A stretch of DNA of 64,000 bases from Zymoseptoria tritici IPO323 (GCF_000219625.1 NC_018215.1:2418001-2482000); one strand, 5' to 3'; positions 53,153-64,000 are shown, numbered from the stretch's first letter. Numbers and translations: made by a program. The notes: generated from the sequence alone by a model not told the origin.

Positions 53153-54581
53153 GGTGAGAGCGGCGATGGCGTAAAAGAACTTCGACGTTGCCCAAGAGGA
53201 TGGATCTGGAGAACTTGGGAACGAGAGTGTATGATCATGGTGTGGATGAAGGATGTCGATGAGGACGAGAACCGATGCTTCTGATGCCGACTGATACTTC
53301 TCCTTGAGCGCCTGCCCCGGCGGTATTTCTCTTTCGTTGCACCCGTCCTTCGGCAGGTCTCTCAAATTGCTCGTTCATCTTGCTCAATGCATTCTGTCGT
53401 CCAATGCACCGCCATAATCATCGCCATACCTCATCTGAGGCCTCCATCCTCGATGTCCGAAAATGACACTAGCAGAACATCGCCGCCTTGATCCTGGACA
53501 CGGAGCTTGGTGTTCTGGCATGACATGGCAGGTTGGACGATTTTGTGCCAGCAAGACCTCGATATCCCGCTCGATCTGAGAGGGACTGGAAACCTGCGGC
53601 CATCAACCGACAGCGGAAAGGTTTCGATCGCGGAGATCTCATCGGCCGGTCAGCCAGGATGAATGTGTTGCCATCGTCAGCAAAGGCGTGACTCGCAAGA
53701 CGAGGCGAGCACCGCTGCGGCCGGTGCGCCGGGCGGCCAAACATGTTCATCGTCCTGACTCTTCCCGGGTGCAGAGCGTGTACCGATCCAGCCGCCTCAG
53801 AACACGGTACGTCCAAGTCCACTGGACGAAAGTCACGAGAGGCCTTGATCCTCCTCTCTTTCCCTTCCCTCTGGACGCTTCCCTCCGCAGAGTAGAGAGC
53901 TCCCTCGAACGACATCCATCTCAATACCATCCCAACCACTCCAGCGTATCATCGTATTTTCCAAGGCATCGCCGTTCAAATGAAGGGCTGGACTGCACGC
54001 ACATCCTTCTCGCAGAGCTACGAGCATTTGCTGGAATCCGAGCCCTGCAGTCGGGACAAACTTCGGCGTCGCGTGCTTAGGGTTGCGCCGAGCATCTTAG
54101 GTTTAGGGTTTGGGTAAGTCGAAAAGTGTGCTCACTGCCCTGGTTTTGGACGCTCGGAATATTGGCATGGTTGGCGATGAACTACTATCATCGTACGAGT
54201 GATCTGACGAGATGATGGTCAACAGCTTTGACGTTGTCGTTTGAATGTGGAAAGTTGAGGTTGTGGGAATATCTCAAGCTTTGAAGGTGCGGCAGCTTGT
54301 CAAGCGTCATTGGCAGCAACAGCCAAGGTGGAGTGACTGTCTGTTGAACATCAAGATACAAACTGCAATGTGATAGTGATAGTGAACTTATGAAAATTTG
54401 TTGACGTTGTACTCAGGTCGTACATTCAGGTGTCTACCTAGCAGTCTGTGCCTCGGTCAAACACCTCATTATCCGAGCGAATGTGAAACTCCACTCTTCC
54501 GCCGAATCTATCATCCTCTCCCAATCGCTAAAACGCATACAACCAAAGCCACTCGTCATAATCTATCATGTCCTCCAAAAT
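53153..54581. other. Gene-poor region with telomere-like hexamers
   Basis: No supported gene; ORF 53469-53939 (minus) has no features. A short run of TTAGGG/TTTAGGG-like motifs lies at 54076-54116. Confidence 0.5.
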
Positions 54582-56096
54582 CTATGCAGCACCAGCACTA
54601 GCAACCGGCTCCATGATCTTGGTGATCTGAGCGCCAGCGCGGACGATGCGGTTGCCGTCAGCATCCTTGTAGATCTGCGAGCCTTGACCGTCCTTTTGCG
54701 AGCGCTTCCAGATCTCGACCTCCATGCCGCCGCGGATCACGCCGACGCGCATGGTGGAGAGAAGGTTGTGGGCAGCGTTGGAGTGATAATAGACACCGCC
54801 GTTGAACATGGCGGTAGCATCTTTGCCAAGACCGGACTTGATCATGGCCTTGCCACCAGGGTGGTCGGCGATGAAATCGGTGACATCGTGGACGACACCG
54901 GCGACGGCGACGAGGGCGCGACCGTTCTTGGTCTGGTCAACGTAGTCGTCCCACTCCATGACGGGAAGCTGCTCAAGAGGCACGCCCCAGTCGAGCTTGG
55001 CGCGCTTCTGGTCGATCTTCTTCTGTTGCTGCTGAATGCGGCCCTTCTCGATCTCGTTGGAGCGGAACTGCTTGAGGTCGTAGGCGAGGCCGACCTGCTT
55101 CATTGTCCAGATGAACCACTTGGTGGGGTCGTACTGGTGCCACTCGATGGCGTTACGGTAGTCGGAGGGGAACTCGTGGTGGAAGTTGTGGTATCCCTCG
55201 CCGAGAGTGACGAGCGCGGTGAAGACGTGGTCGCGGGGAGAGTTGCGGTCGTCGAAGGGCTGGTCGCCGAGCCAGTGGGCCAGAGAATTGACGCAGAAGG
55301 TGGCTTGCTGGACGAAGAAGATGCGGAGAATACCGCCGTAGACGATACCGCCGACCCAGTCACCCCAGCCGATTCCGGCAACGAGGCAAGGGAAGATGAT
55401 GCCCATGAAGAGCACAACCTTGAGGTAGTTCTTGTGTTGCCAAACGACGACAACGTCGTCGTTGAGGTCGGAGATGTCCGTACGTCCGATTCTCTTTGGG
55501 TTCTGCTTCATGACCATCCATCCCAAATGGGAGTAGAGGAGACCCTTGCGAACACTGTATGGGTCCTTGTCGGTGTCGGTGTATCGGTGGTGAGCGCGGT
55601 GGTCTCGGGACCACCATCGGATGGAACCCTCAACGGCGCCTCCTCCTACTGCGGCGAGGAAGATCTTGAGAGGTGTCGATGCGGAGTAGGAGGTGTGTGC
55701 CCATAATCGGTGGTATCCGGCGGTGATTCCGAGGCCGGTTGCGAAGTAGTAGGCAATGGCGAAGAGGGCGGTAGAGAGTCGGAGAGGAGTGTAGCATGCG
55801 GCGACCAAGCCAGCGAGAGGCAGGCCGATGATGAAAGTTGTTGATAGCCTGGGGGTTGAGGTCAGCTGCTGCTCGTTGTCATGTGTGTTTTGGGATCATG
55901 CTCACCAATTGACATGTTTGTACCAGTTATACCTCGTGAGAGGCGTCTCTGTGATGTGTGGCTTTTTTGGGTCGTAGCTCTTGTTCCTCACGGGCTCTTG
56001 CGGAGCTGGCTTGGACATGGCAGCGCCCTTTGGTTGCTCGCTCTCGAACTCGGGCTTCGAGGCGTTGTTGTACTCCACGGGTTGGTGGGAAGGCAT
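54582..56096 (-). CDS. OLE1: Acyl-CoA delta-9 (stearoyl-CoA) desaturase with cytochrome b5 domain
   Basis: Two exons on the minus strand: 55906-56096 and 54582-55848, with the intron at 55849-55905 (57 nt, GTGAGC, GCTGAC branch); 485 residues. Four membrane helices are expected, two before and two after the middle His boxes. All three histidine boxes of the di-iron site are present: HRLWAH at 110-115, HRAHH at 147-151 and HNFHH at 284-288. The C-terminal third is a fused cytochrome b5 domain with the haem-ligand motif DHPGG, as in Ole1. It inserts the cis-9 double bond in palmitoyl- and stearoyl-CoA at the ER, giving oleate and palmitoleate. The hydrophilic N-terminus starts [11 protein letters not shown]. 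The length is normal for filamentous ascomycetes. Confidence 0.96.
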
Positions 56097-58395
56097 GGTT
56101 GCGGTGTGACGCCAAAATGCGTTGGCGATGTGTAGGTGTCGTGTCGCTACAATCGTGATGCTCGTCGGAGCGTTGGCGTGTAGTTATGGTACGATGGCTC
56201 TCAACTGATGAATGAGAGTCCAGAGTAAAGTAGCAAGTACGCGAAGTTGGTAGGTGGGTGTCAGGATAGAAGGAGAGCGCAGGCACCGTCAAGACATTAT
56301 ATGAGAATTGTAGTGAATTTGGCCACGGGCCGGAATCTCAAAATCTCAACGGACCCCTTATTCGAGCGAGCTCAAAAGAACGAGAACGACGAGACGACCA
56401 GATCACAGCCCGGCTCGGCTCTCACTCTAAACACAAAATCCACCACCAGCCAATCATGTTGCTCCAATGCTCAACCAATTCCACATGCGCCTCCCGTCTG
56501 GATCTTTGCTGACGTCTTTGCCAGGCACAACTCAACTGCCGCTGCATCTCCGTGTGCCTGATGGTGCAAATAATGCGCCGCTGGGAATGCCGCTGTCTCT
56601 TCGGATCCAGTATTCACCACCACAATAAACAAGACACACATCTGCTTCCCAGCTGTGGACTCTGAGGAGATCCACGCCACTGACCACAGAATCCGGGGTT
56701 CTTTCAAGGATTCCATTCCGATTCTAGCCCTGCAGCATGACGCCGGCCGAAAGCTTAAGTTCTCGACAAAACGAGAACGACGCTGCGAAATCGAATCTAG
56801 GATGAACAAACAACAAAGGAATCGCCATCTGTCCGCGGTGTGGAAAACGGTTGGAGATGTCTCCAGATGCCAGACGTTTCTGCCTGCTGTCAATCGACCC
56901 GAGCAACAAAGGAACACACAAACTGGCTCATGCGTGATGTCTCTCGTGCTCGATGATGCCACCGATCCTCAACTGCACCTCAACGCGTCTCACGTCTCCA
57001 GTGAAATGGAAGCAACCAAGTCAGCACACCGAGCAGGAAGGATCTTGATAACACTCCGCAGATGAGCTCACCAAGATTTGAGGCGGCTGGAACTGCTGCC
57101 CCTCCATGAAACACGAGGCGAGCTCGTGGGGTGATAATGTTGTGGCGAACAGAGGCGGGAATAGGGCACACGTGATCGTGTCTTATAGGTGAATTTTGGG
57201 CCAGCTTGGACCCTGATACGCTATCGGGTCTGGTCGGCGACCGAAAGCCTTCTTTGCTTCGGTGGACATCACATCGGGACCAGATCGAGCTCCTCTCAAC
57301 TATGGAGTAGTATTTACACTTTCCTTCACTGTCCGCCGCGGTGAGCCGCACCTCGCACTGCCATGCCAGTCGATACCACTCCCCGATTCTTAATGACAGC
57401 CTGGCGGCGACGGTCGAAACATGACCGCCAGGTACGAAGCTGGATTCGAAGCGCTCGATGATTGATCACATGACCATCGGTCTTAGATGCTGTGACTCAG
57501 GTGCTGTCATGCCGGGAGACCACGAAAAGTTGAAGCCTAGCGGTGGAATCTTCTGTCCGGCTCGAAGTTAGTCATCGATATCCCGCTCAGTATCGACGAG
57601 ACATGATGCTGCCCGTGGACTTGCAGTCTGCAAAACACCTACCGAAACTTGTGCTTTAATGGAAGCGAGTGGTCGCCCGCGGCGTTGAGATTCAGATATG
57701 CAGGATATGATCCCACTGCCAGACTCTGCGGAGCGCATGACATCTTCGCATCAAGCGCCCAAGCCGGACTGCCCTCTCCTGGCTCGAGCTGACTGTCTTC
57801 GGATCAGGCAAAGAGTTTGGTAAACCTGGCTTGTTCGTCGTTGCCAGTTTCGGAGCATTCGAACTGGGAGCCTGGCCTGTTCCTCGATTTCCTCCAGCGG
57901 CCTTTCTTGCTGTGCCTCTTCCATCGAATGACCGGCGCACTCTCAAAGCGTAGACCACGGTGGTTTGTCGACTTGACTGCACGTTTCTCGGCTTTGCACA
58001 AGATGTTTGCTTCGACACAATGCTTGTTGCCACTGTCACTTGTCCCGGGCTGGAGATGACTGCGAGAAAACTGGCGATGGCCTGGAACGATAGTAAAATG
58101 TGGCGTTTGACAGCTTGATCATTTTACATGGCTTTCAGTACACCCCGCTCCAGGTTTATCGAAGCCGTCAAATTAAAGTTTGAGCGTACATTTGCGCTAG
58201 GACGTGCGGAAGCGACACGGCGACGACAAACGGAGACTTGGAATGGCCACAACTCTAGATCACCTTTTTGGAGAGCCGCCCACGTCCAGTGGCTTTTCAA
58301 TTCACCAAATGACAGATTTAACAACGATCGACAGGACGACCTTTCAAATACTGAACACATCACATCAAGCACAACACCTTCCCAACTTCGCCATC
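56097..58395. other. 2.3-kb intergenic region
   Basis: Upstream of the desaturase gene and the paralogue pair. ORFs at 56471-56962 (minus) and 56655-57065 (plus) overlap each other and have no features. No RNA gene recognised. Confidence 0.5.
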
Positions 58396-59112
58396 ATGGA
58401 AGGTCTAGCAAAACGTATCTCCAACAGCATCCGAACAGCCACCACTGGCCCACGATCGAGAGGCATCGAGAGCGAGCTGCAAAAGCACCTCGTAGCTATG
58501 GAATGGACGCTCGAAGGCTATTCCGACCTTGCCCGTCAGATCATGAATCGCCTGAGCAGGAGTGTCAAAGAAGTCAGGATGCGCGCATACATGGCAGAAC
58601 GGGATCGAGACGAAGGGCCTTTTAACTTCGCCCGCATCAGATGAGGAGTCACCGAAGCGAACATGCTCTCGCACGTAGCCGACCTCACGGGCCGCGGTGA
58701 AGAGGACGAAGAGCTTGTGATGGTTGTGCGGTGGTTACTCGGGAAGCTGGACAAGGCCGTGGAAGATGCTGAATCGCGGAACCTGGCTTGGGATTCATCT
58801 CCTGACAACGCCTGGTATGCGCCGTCCGACCATCCGTTCACGAATCGAGAGGCTTCGCATGCGTACGATACATCACAACAATCTATCCCGCACACGAACG
58901 TCACCACTGCCGAGGCCGCACGAGCCGCCTATATCAGCAAGATGTGGGACATCATGGACAAGAAGCTCACGGAGATGCATCTGGAGATGTCACCGTGCGT
59001 GATCGTGTCCTGCTGGGAGAATGGCTCAGACGTCGCCGGCACATCAGCACGCCTACACGATCGGCTCGAGCGACCGGAGGGCGACACAGGAATTGAGCAA
59101 TTCGTGCACTGA
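58396..59112 (+). CDS. Hypothetical protein, copy A of a tandem paralogue pair
   Basis: Tentative model: exon 58396-58561, intron 58562-58645 (84 nt, GTGTCA..ATGAG), exon 58646-59112; 210 residues. Without splicing, translation stops at TGA 58642-58644 after 82 residues. Core motif: LQKHLVAMEWTLEGYSDLARQIMN, then DLTGRGEEDEELVMVVRWLL. It matches copy B downstream (LQSRLVALQWTVEGYKDLAH and DMTGRGEEDGELVGIAHWLF). The end of the first segment and the start of the second are themselves diverged duplicates 84 bp apart. After the final TGA (followed by CTA) the frame stays open to 59406, encoding an acidic region and a helical end (DDDDDDWVPP, RHRWRQAIEYAEREED). No known family, signal peptide or membrane segment. 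Confidence 0.45.
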
Positions 59113-59406
59113 CTATTTCAAGAGGCCGACATCGAGGCAGAGGATCGGATCCAGAACAAGGCGCTGGCTGCTGTGCTTCCTTTCGCGGAGGCAGAGGATC
59201 ATGATGACGACGACGATGATGACTGGGTTCCGCCACATCATCTCCGCAAGAAGTGGAATCGCGAGGCGCGGTTCTTGACCTCTGTTGCTCGCCATCGGTG
59301 GAGGCAAGCCATCGAATATGCTGAGCGTGAGGAGGATGTGTCTGACGAGTCTTGGGCTGAAGCTGGGCCCGGGTTGGACATGGGCTTTGACGATGAAGAC
59401 TTTTAA
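59113..59406 (+). other. In-frame open extension after the TGA of copy A
   Basis: From TGA-CTA at 59110-59115 the frame reads LFQEADIEAEDRIQNKALAA, then an aspartate run and RKKWNREARFLTSVARHRW before TAA at 59404-59406. The CTGAC..AAGAG at 59109-59124 also looks like an intron end. A 126-nt intron (58999-59124, donor GTGATC) would join the parts in frame. So either splicing, readthrough or simple decay could explain it. Confidence 0.35.
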
Positions 59407-59736
59407 TGAGTTAATGTGCTATGAGCGGACAGCAGACCTGTTGTTCACGATCTTGGGCGCGAAAACAAAATCCCAGTAACTCTTGCCTCACGGCAGTGTT
59501 GCTCCATATCACTCATGCCCAACGGCCGTGTGGTACCTCATCAACTACTATCTAACGATGTTGTTGATCTCTTCATCAGCTCCTGGCCTTGCGCCAGGAT
59601 TTGGAGAAGAGCAATCTCCATGCGCAGCCGATGACGCCCGCCGTGCAAACGAACAAGCAGAATTCCGCTCCACTTCAGCTTGCAGAAGGACCCTCAACAT
59701 CGCCACTACATCACCCACACATTCAGACCAACAATC
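59407..59736. other. Spacer between the two paralogues
   Basis: 330 bp without a separate gene. The frame of copy B is open from 59680, but the conserved start is ATG 59737. Confidence 0.5.
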
Positions 59737-60216
59737 ATGGACCGCTTCAACATGCAGAACCTACAGCTCGACCAGATCACCACACCAACATCCACCAAGC
59801 TGCGCAACATCCTCGTCCTCCTCAACGATAAAACAATCTTTTGGGCTTTACAAAGCAGACTCGTCGCCCTGCAATGGACAGTGGAGGGCTACAAGGACCT
59901 TGCGCACAAAATCATGTATCAGGTTACGGAGCGACTCCTCGATGAGGCCGGGATGCGCCTATACCTCAGCGACATGACAGGTCGGGGCGAAGAAGATGGA
60001 GAACTCGTTGGCATCGCACACTGGCTGTTCAATGAGGCGCCGAGTGATTCGTCCCTTCAGATGAAGCTAGAATGGCAGGATAGCGAAGCTTACGCGGAAC
60101 CAGTCGAACGGGAGTGTTATTACGAAAGGGAGAAGGACGAGGAAGGCATACCGCCCAGAGTGCTGCTGGAACCATGCACGGGGGATGCGGGAATGGAGGC
60201 GGAGAAGGGCTTCTGA
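59737..60216 (+). CDS. Hypothetical protein, copy B of a tandem paralogue pair
   Basis: Single exon, 159 residues from ATG 59737. The sequence before this ATG (CAATC-ATG) resembles that before copy A (CCATC-ATG). The first 40 residues are polar. Then comes the shared core LQSRLVALQWTVEGYKDLAH-KIM and MRLYLSDMTGRGEEDGELVG, followed by an acidic tail with ECYYEREKDEEG and a short end GMEAEKGF. It is about 40% identical to copy A in the core by eye. No known domain. It is the intact member of the pair and gives the reading against which copy A's internal duplication is seen. Confidence 0.6.
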   Translation: MDRFNMQNLQLDQITTPTSTKLRNILVLLNDKTIFWALQSRLVALQWTVEGYKDLAHKIMYQVTERLLDEAGMRLYLSDMTGRGEEDGELVGIAHWLFNEAPSDSSLQMKLEWQDSEAYAEPVERECYYEREKDEEGIPPRVLLEPCTGDAGMEAEKGF

Positions 60217-60838
60217 TGAGGCATGAATGGATTTGTCTAGGCTTACTGGAAAGTCGTCTTTCCATCAAAACTATATCTGGGCCTGCCGAAAGGCGGTCTT
60301 TATCGCGCGTGGACTTTGGTCAACACACCTTCTATCGGGGCATGCAGAAATGTTGTCTTCAATTTACCTGGGCGTGGCGAGAGCCCGTCTTTGACTTTTC
60401 ATCATTTCGCTGGCGTTTATGCTGGCGTCTGGAGAAGAGTAGGAGTTTCCTTCCCACGATCTCTAATTGGAGGCGAATAGCTGTGACGTTCGTGGCGAGC
60501 TCGTTGGTATGAAGTCAATGTATGCTGACGAGGCAGAGTCTGGAACGGGAGCAGCAACATGGCTTTGATGGTGCTGAGGGAATGCTCAGCTGCGTCTCAT
60601 GGCCGTTGATTCCACTCATGGGTCTGGTACACCTGCGCATGGCTTGGAGAATGAGACGCTCACGTTCGGTGGACAGATTGAACGAAGGCTAGGCTATGGT
60701 AGAGGTTACGGAAGGCGTGAGCCTCAGCATTCTATGAACTAGTCCAAACCCTTCTTTCCCTCGCGCCATGCATGTCCTGATCTTGAAGCCCATGCCACTA
60801 CCCGTTACAATCAAGTCGTGCTCGCCGTTGAGACCGAA
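60217..60838. other. Intergenic between convergent genes, weakly repetitive
   Basis: At about 60237-60430 a degenerate pattern recurs (GGC..., a G/A-rich GAAAG, then GTCTTT) at uneven spacing of about 35-60 bp. No gene seen. Confidence 0.4.
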
Positions 60839-63800
60839 TTACTCGCTGAACTCCTCTTCTTCGACTCGCAATTGCGGGCGATCGGCTGGCAAAGGTCGGT
60901 GCGGCAATCCACCACGATGACCTCCGTCGCGATGACCCCGGCCTTGAACACCATGATTTTGACCCCGGCCCCCATGACCCCGACCACGCTGCGATGCACC
61001 ACGATTGCCTCCACCTCTACCGCGCTGCTCTCCTCGATGGTCTCCGTCACGCCGATCTCTACCACGCCGATCTCCGCCACGATGATCTCCGCCACGATGG
61101 TCCCCGCCCCGGCGAGCGCCGTGATGACCGCCACGAGCTGGCCCAGCTGAAACTTCCTCGATCTTGAATCGATGCACTTTCCTCGCCGCCTTCAGTTCAT
61201 CGTAGTACTGTTTGATCAAATACTTCCTGTCGCCCGGGCTCTTCAGCTGCATAGTGCCTCCAATGATCCATAAAACATCTCGGCAGCGAGTGATCGACAC
61301 GTTGATGCGGCTCGGTGTCTTCAGGAAGCCTAGTCATGGTTAGCTGTCGATGTTTTCCCTATGGCCGGGAAGTACAAGGCTCACCAAGATCCCAGCCATT
61401 CTGGAGGCCGGTGTCGTAGATCACCATCATGGACTCCTGCCCCTGTGAGGCGTCGACGGAGAGCAGACGAGGTTGGTCGTCGACCGTCAAGTCCGGGTCG
61501 GCGCGCAGCCAGTTGGCGAATTTATCCTCGTAGCTTCGAATCTGGTTTGGTCAGCTTTCGAACCTGGAGCGATAATCCGTTCGCGACGACTTACCGTGAA
61601 GCTGTATGAACAGATGAGCATGACGAACTCGCTCATCTTCTCTTGCCTCCCCTTGAAGTACGCCAACAGTTTCGGGTAGATCTCAGAGAAGAACACCTGA
61701 ACGTGGTTCTCGGTCTTCCACGACTGGCTTTGGTTCTTTTCCCGATCGCCCTCCACCTCGATCCAATGCAGACGAGCCTTCTCTTCCGAAGCTTCGGCAA
61801 GGTACGCCTCACGTTCAGCTAGGCTCAGGGTCTCACTGCCTGCGATGATGTCGGTAAGTACTGCAAGCAGTCCCGGCCTGACAGCTTCTAGTGACTTGTC
61901 CATTCCAGGGCCGTCTCTCAGCTCGCCGTTGTAGACTTTGCGATTCGGGAAGTCGGAGAGATATTTGTGCATGCGTCGCTGCTCCTTGAGTCGAACGAAT
62001 GGAAAGCCTTCTGCGACCAGGCGGCAGGGCAAGCTGATATCGAGACGGTCGAAGTAGGCATTGTACTGCGTATGCACGCCGGTGTCGCGGTTGTAATCCC
62101 GTATGCAAGTGTTTGTCGGCTGCAGCTGCCTGTGAGGTTGGTTAGCTGTGGTATAGTCGGTCTCTTTGCAAGGCTGCCCTGGCTTACCTGTCGTCCCCAA
62201 ATAAGTACACTCCAGATACCATCCCCGCCCATTTCTCGCAGACGATGGCACTCCACACGTTCACTTCCAAATCCTTTGCGCTCTCATCGATAAACACCGC
62301 GACTGGTATTCCGTCGTGCTCGGTGCTCCAGAACTCCATCATCTCAAAGGAGCGAACGTTACCGGTGGTCGTGATCAGGAATCTGTTGTGCGCCATGATC
62401 TCCTCCAGACATTGTTGGTATGCATTCAGTTCTGGCTCTGGCCGCCTCCTGAGCTTCCGGACCGCTTCGTCAACACCATGAATGCGTTGCATCTCCTCCC
62501 TGAGGTCCAGTGTTCGCGCAAGAGTGATGTATTCTCTCAGTCTGTCCCAAGGGTTTACATCATCCTCTTTGGGCACACAGTCTTGCTCAGGCGTAGCTTC
62601 GACAGAGGCATTTGTCTCGTTCTGTGGAGCCTCCTCCTGCCTGGACACAGCGCTATCTTGAAGCCCTTCGTGATTGTCAAGCACTTCGTCGACTCTGCGT
62701 CCAGGGCCTTGCTTCGATGCCTCCGGATTGTACCCGCGGAAGCCGTCATCCACCAGCTTGATGACTGTCTGAACCACGCCGCGAGACTCGGCTGTGGTGA
62801 AACCAGTCTTCTCCTGCTGAAGTGCGAAGACAAGCTCCGTGAGAGAAAGCACGCGGCGTTCCTTGTGCCCAACCTCCTTGTGCTCGGTCTGCTCATCGGT
62901 CATCTCTTTGACCTTGACGTCCCGGGAGCCGGGAAACAACCGCAGCACATCGCTGTTGACAAAGCCAAAGACATCAAATCCAGGGAAGTCTTTGCCAAGC
63001 TCTTCGACGTTAATGTAGGATGCGACGTGATTGCAGTTCGAATTAGCGGGTGCCAACGAAAGGACTCGATATCCCAGCAACCAGAAGTAGAGCGTCAGCG
63101 CAATGTGGAGAGTAGTCTTTCCCACACCAGCAGGTCCCATTATTATGGACATGCCCCCTGCGAACTTGCCGGAAATGGTGCTATCAATCACTTGCATTTG
63201 CTCCTCGTTCCACGGCTTTGTAGTCTTGAGCCAGTGGTCGGCTTTCATGCGAAGCGAGGATTCCGTTCTTGACATGGCAGTGACATCCACCTCCGGCACA
63301 GTCTCGTGACGCTGATTCAAGAGTATGCGCTGCCAACGCTCATTGCAGGTCCTTCCGAGCTGCTGACAAGTCTCCAGCTGGGACGAGAAAGTGAAAGAAT
63401 TGATGTGTGGAACCAGATCTGCCTTGATCCATGTCTTGTCTGGCTCAGTGATCTTCCGGGCCTCAATGATTTTGGCGCAGAGTCCCTTCGACATCCCAAG
63501 TCTGAAGTAAGCGTCGTGGTGTGGTACTCCAGGGTTCGAAGCGAGCAGATGCCCCACGGTCCTGATGACCACATCCTCTTTCCTGCCAGCTCTCATTTCC
63601 TCATAGAACAGCTCGATTTTGCACTCCAGCTCGTCTGGGAGCTTGATCGCACCTTTAGCGCCAGGAAGCGATACTCGGCTGTTCTTGACGGCGAGCACGG
63701 GGAAGTCTTCGCCATTGTAGAGGAAGCCGCCATGCTGATATTGAGACCAGAGAAGTAGGGTTGCGCGCGATTCAGCATCCATCACAACGGCGGAGTATGC

Positions 63801-64000
63801 GAGCTGAATTTGGGCTTCTGCAACGGTGCTGAATGTGTTGGAGGCCTCAAGCGCCGTCATCGGATGAGGGTATTTTCCTTCCATGAGTTCCTTCACAGTT
63901 TGCATCTCGTAGTGTTTGAAGAATAATGTTCCACCTGGACGGCGGAAGGCCGAGTATTCTGACACTGCTGGAGAAAGTCGATCCGCGAATGAGCCTTGCA
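60839..64000 (-). CDS. SF1 (UPF1/Sen1-like) RNA/DNA helicase with RGG tail, 5' part outside the window
   Basis: Four visible exons on the minus strand: 62188-64000 (continuing beyond the edge), 61595-62129, 61385-61541 and 60839-61329; introns of 58, 53, 55 nt with CTAACC or CTGACC branch points. Motif I GPAGVGKTT, motif II VFIDESA, motif III GDDRQL (split by the first visible intron), motif V VDASQGQES and motif VI NVSITRCRDVLWIIG are all present, so the ATPase should be active. Between motifs I and II is a long charged insert. The C-terminus is an Arg/Gly/Asp/His-rich tail of RGG and DHRGG repeats and ends in EEEEFSE; RGG tails bind RNA. The family unwinds RNA or RNA-DNA hybrids; orthology to a named helicase is not clear. 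The N-terminus is missing, as the frame is open to the window end without a convincing ATG. Confidence 0.88.

Noticed and set aside
61487..62251. A separate 254-codon protein downstream of the helicase
   Set aside because: It is exon 2 of the helicase; the intron at 62130-62187 joins it in frame at motif III (GDDRQL).

Overview
The window is nuclear DNA of a filamentous ascomycete (Pezizomycotina, probably Dothideomycetes). The evidence is short spliceosomal introns (about 49-116 nt) with GT..AG ends and CTAAC/CTGAC/TACTAA-type branch points, many intron-poor genes on both strands with no operons, and fungal-only families: FarA/CTF1 and TamA/Dal81 regulators, an Ole1 desaturase fused to cytochrome b5, a mitochondrial ARG2-type N-acetylglutamate synthase and an Alt a 7-like flavodoxin-fold quinone reductase. 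The class is inferred; I ran no search. Exon junctions were worked out by eye from splice signals, reading-frame continuity and family conservation.

Layout. 1-1.7 kb: a secreted, possibly GPI-anchored protein and a SAM methyltransferase. 1.7-4.8 kb: no gene found, but a clean 333-bp MITE with a TA target duplication. 4.8-10.5 kb: TamA/Dal81-like regulator, GPATCH11-type G-patch protein, a doubtful ORF and the quinone reductase, whose stop sits in a UGA-CUA readthrough context ahead of an 84-codon in-frame extension ending in a CaaX-like box. 11.5-16.6 kb: five-exon MFS permease, hypothetical protein and acyl-CoA synthetase-like enzyme. 18.6-21.8 kb: eight-exon FarA/CTF1-like regulator with an 18-nt micro-exon. 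23-36.4 kb: TENA-like protein, RBM25 and bS21m (head to head), zinc-ribbon hypothetical protein, secreted SMP-30-like lactonase, secreted tyrosinase and a large disordered nuclear protein. 36.7-46 kb: SDR, condensin SMC2 head to head with ARG2, and a second SDR.

46-54.5 kb is gene-poor and differs from the rest. It holds a 60-residue six-cysteine secreted protein (effector-like), a gene broken by one nonsense codon, small doubtful ORFs, three minisatellite-like repeats and telomere-like hexamers. After it come the OLE1 desaturase (54.6-56.1 kb), a tandem pair of unknown paralogues (58.4-60.2 kb) and an SF1 UPF1-like helicase with an RGG tail that runs off the right edge.

Most genes are independent housekeeping functions: chromosome condensation, splicing, mitochondrial translation, arginine synthesis. 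A lipid theme (FarA regulator, acyl-CoA ligase, stearoyl-CoA desaturase) is present, but the genes are not clustered. The best candidates for new biology are the UGA-CUA extended isoform of the quinone reductase, the small cysteine-rich secreted protein, and the paralogue pair with an internal 84-bp duplication and a second UGA-CUA extension. No tRNA, rRNA or CRISPR was recognised.
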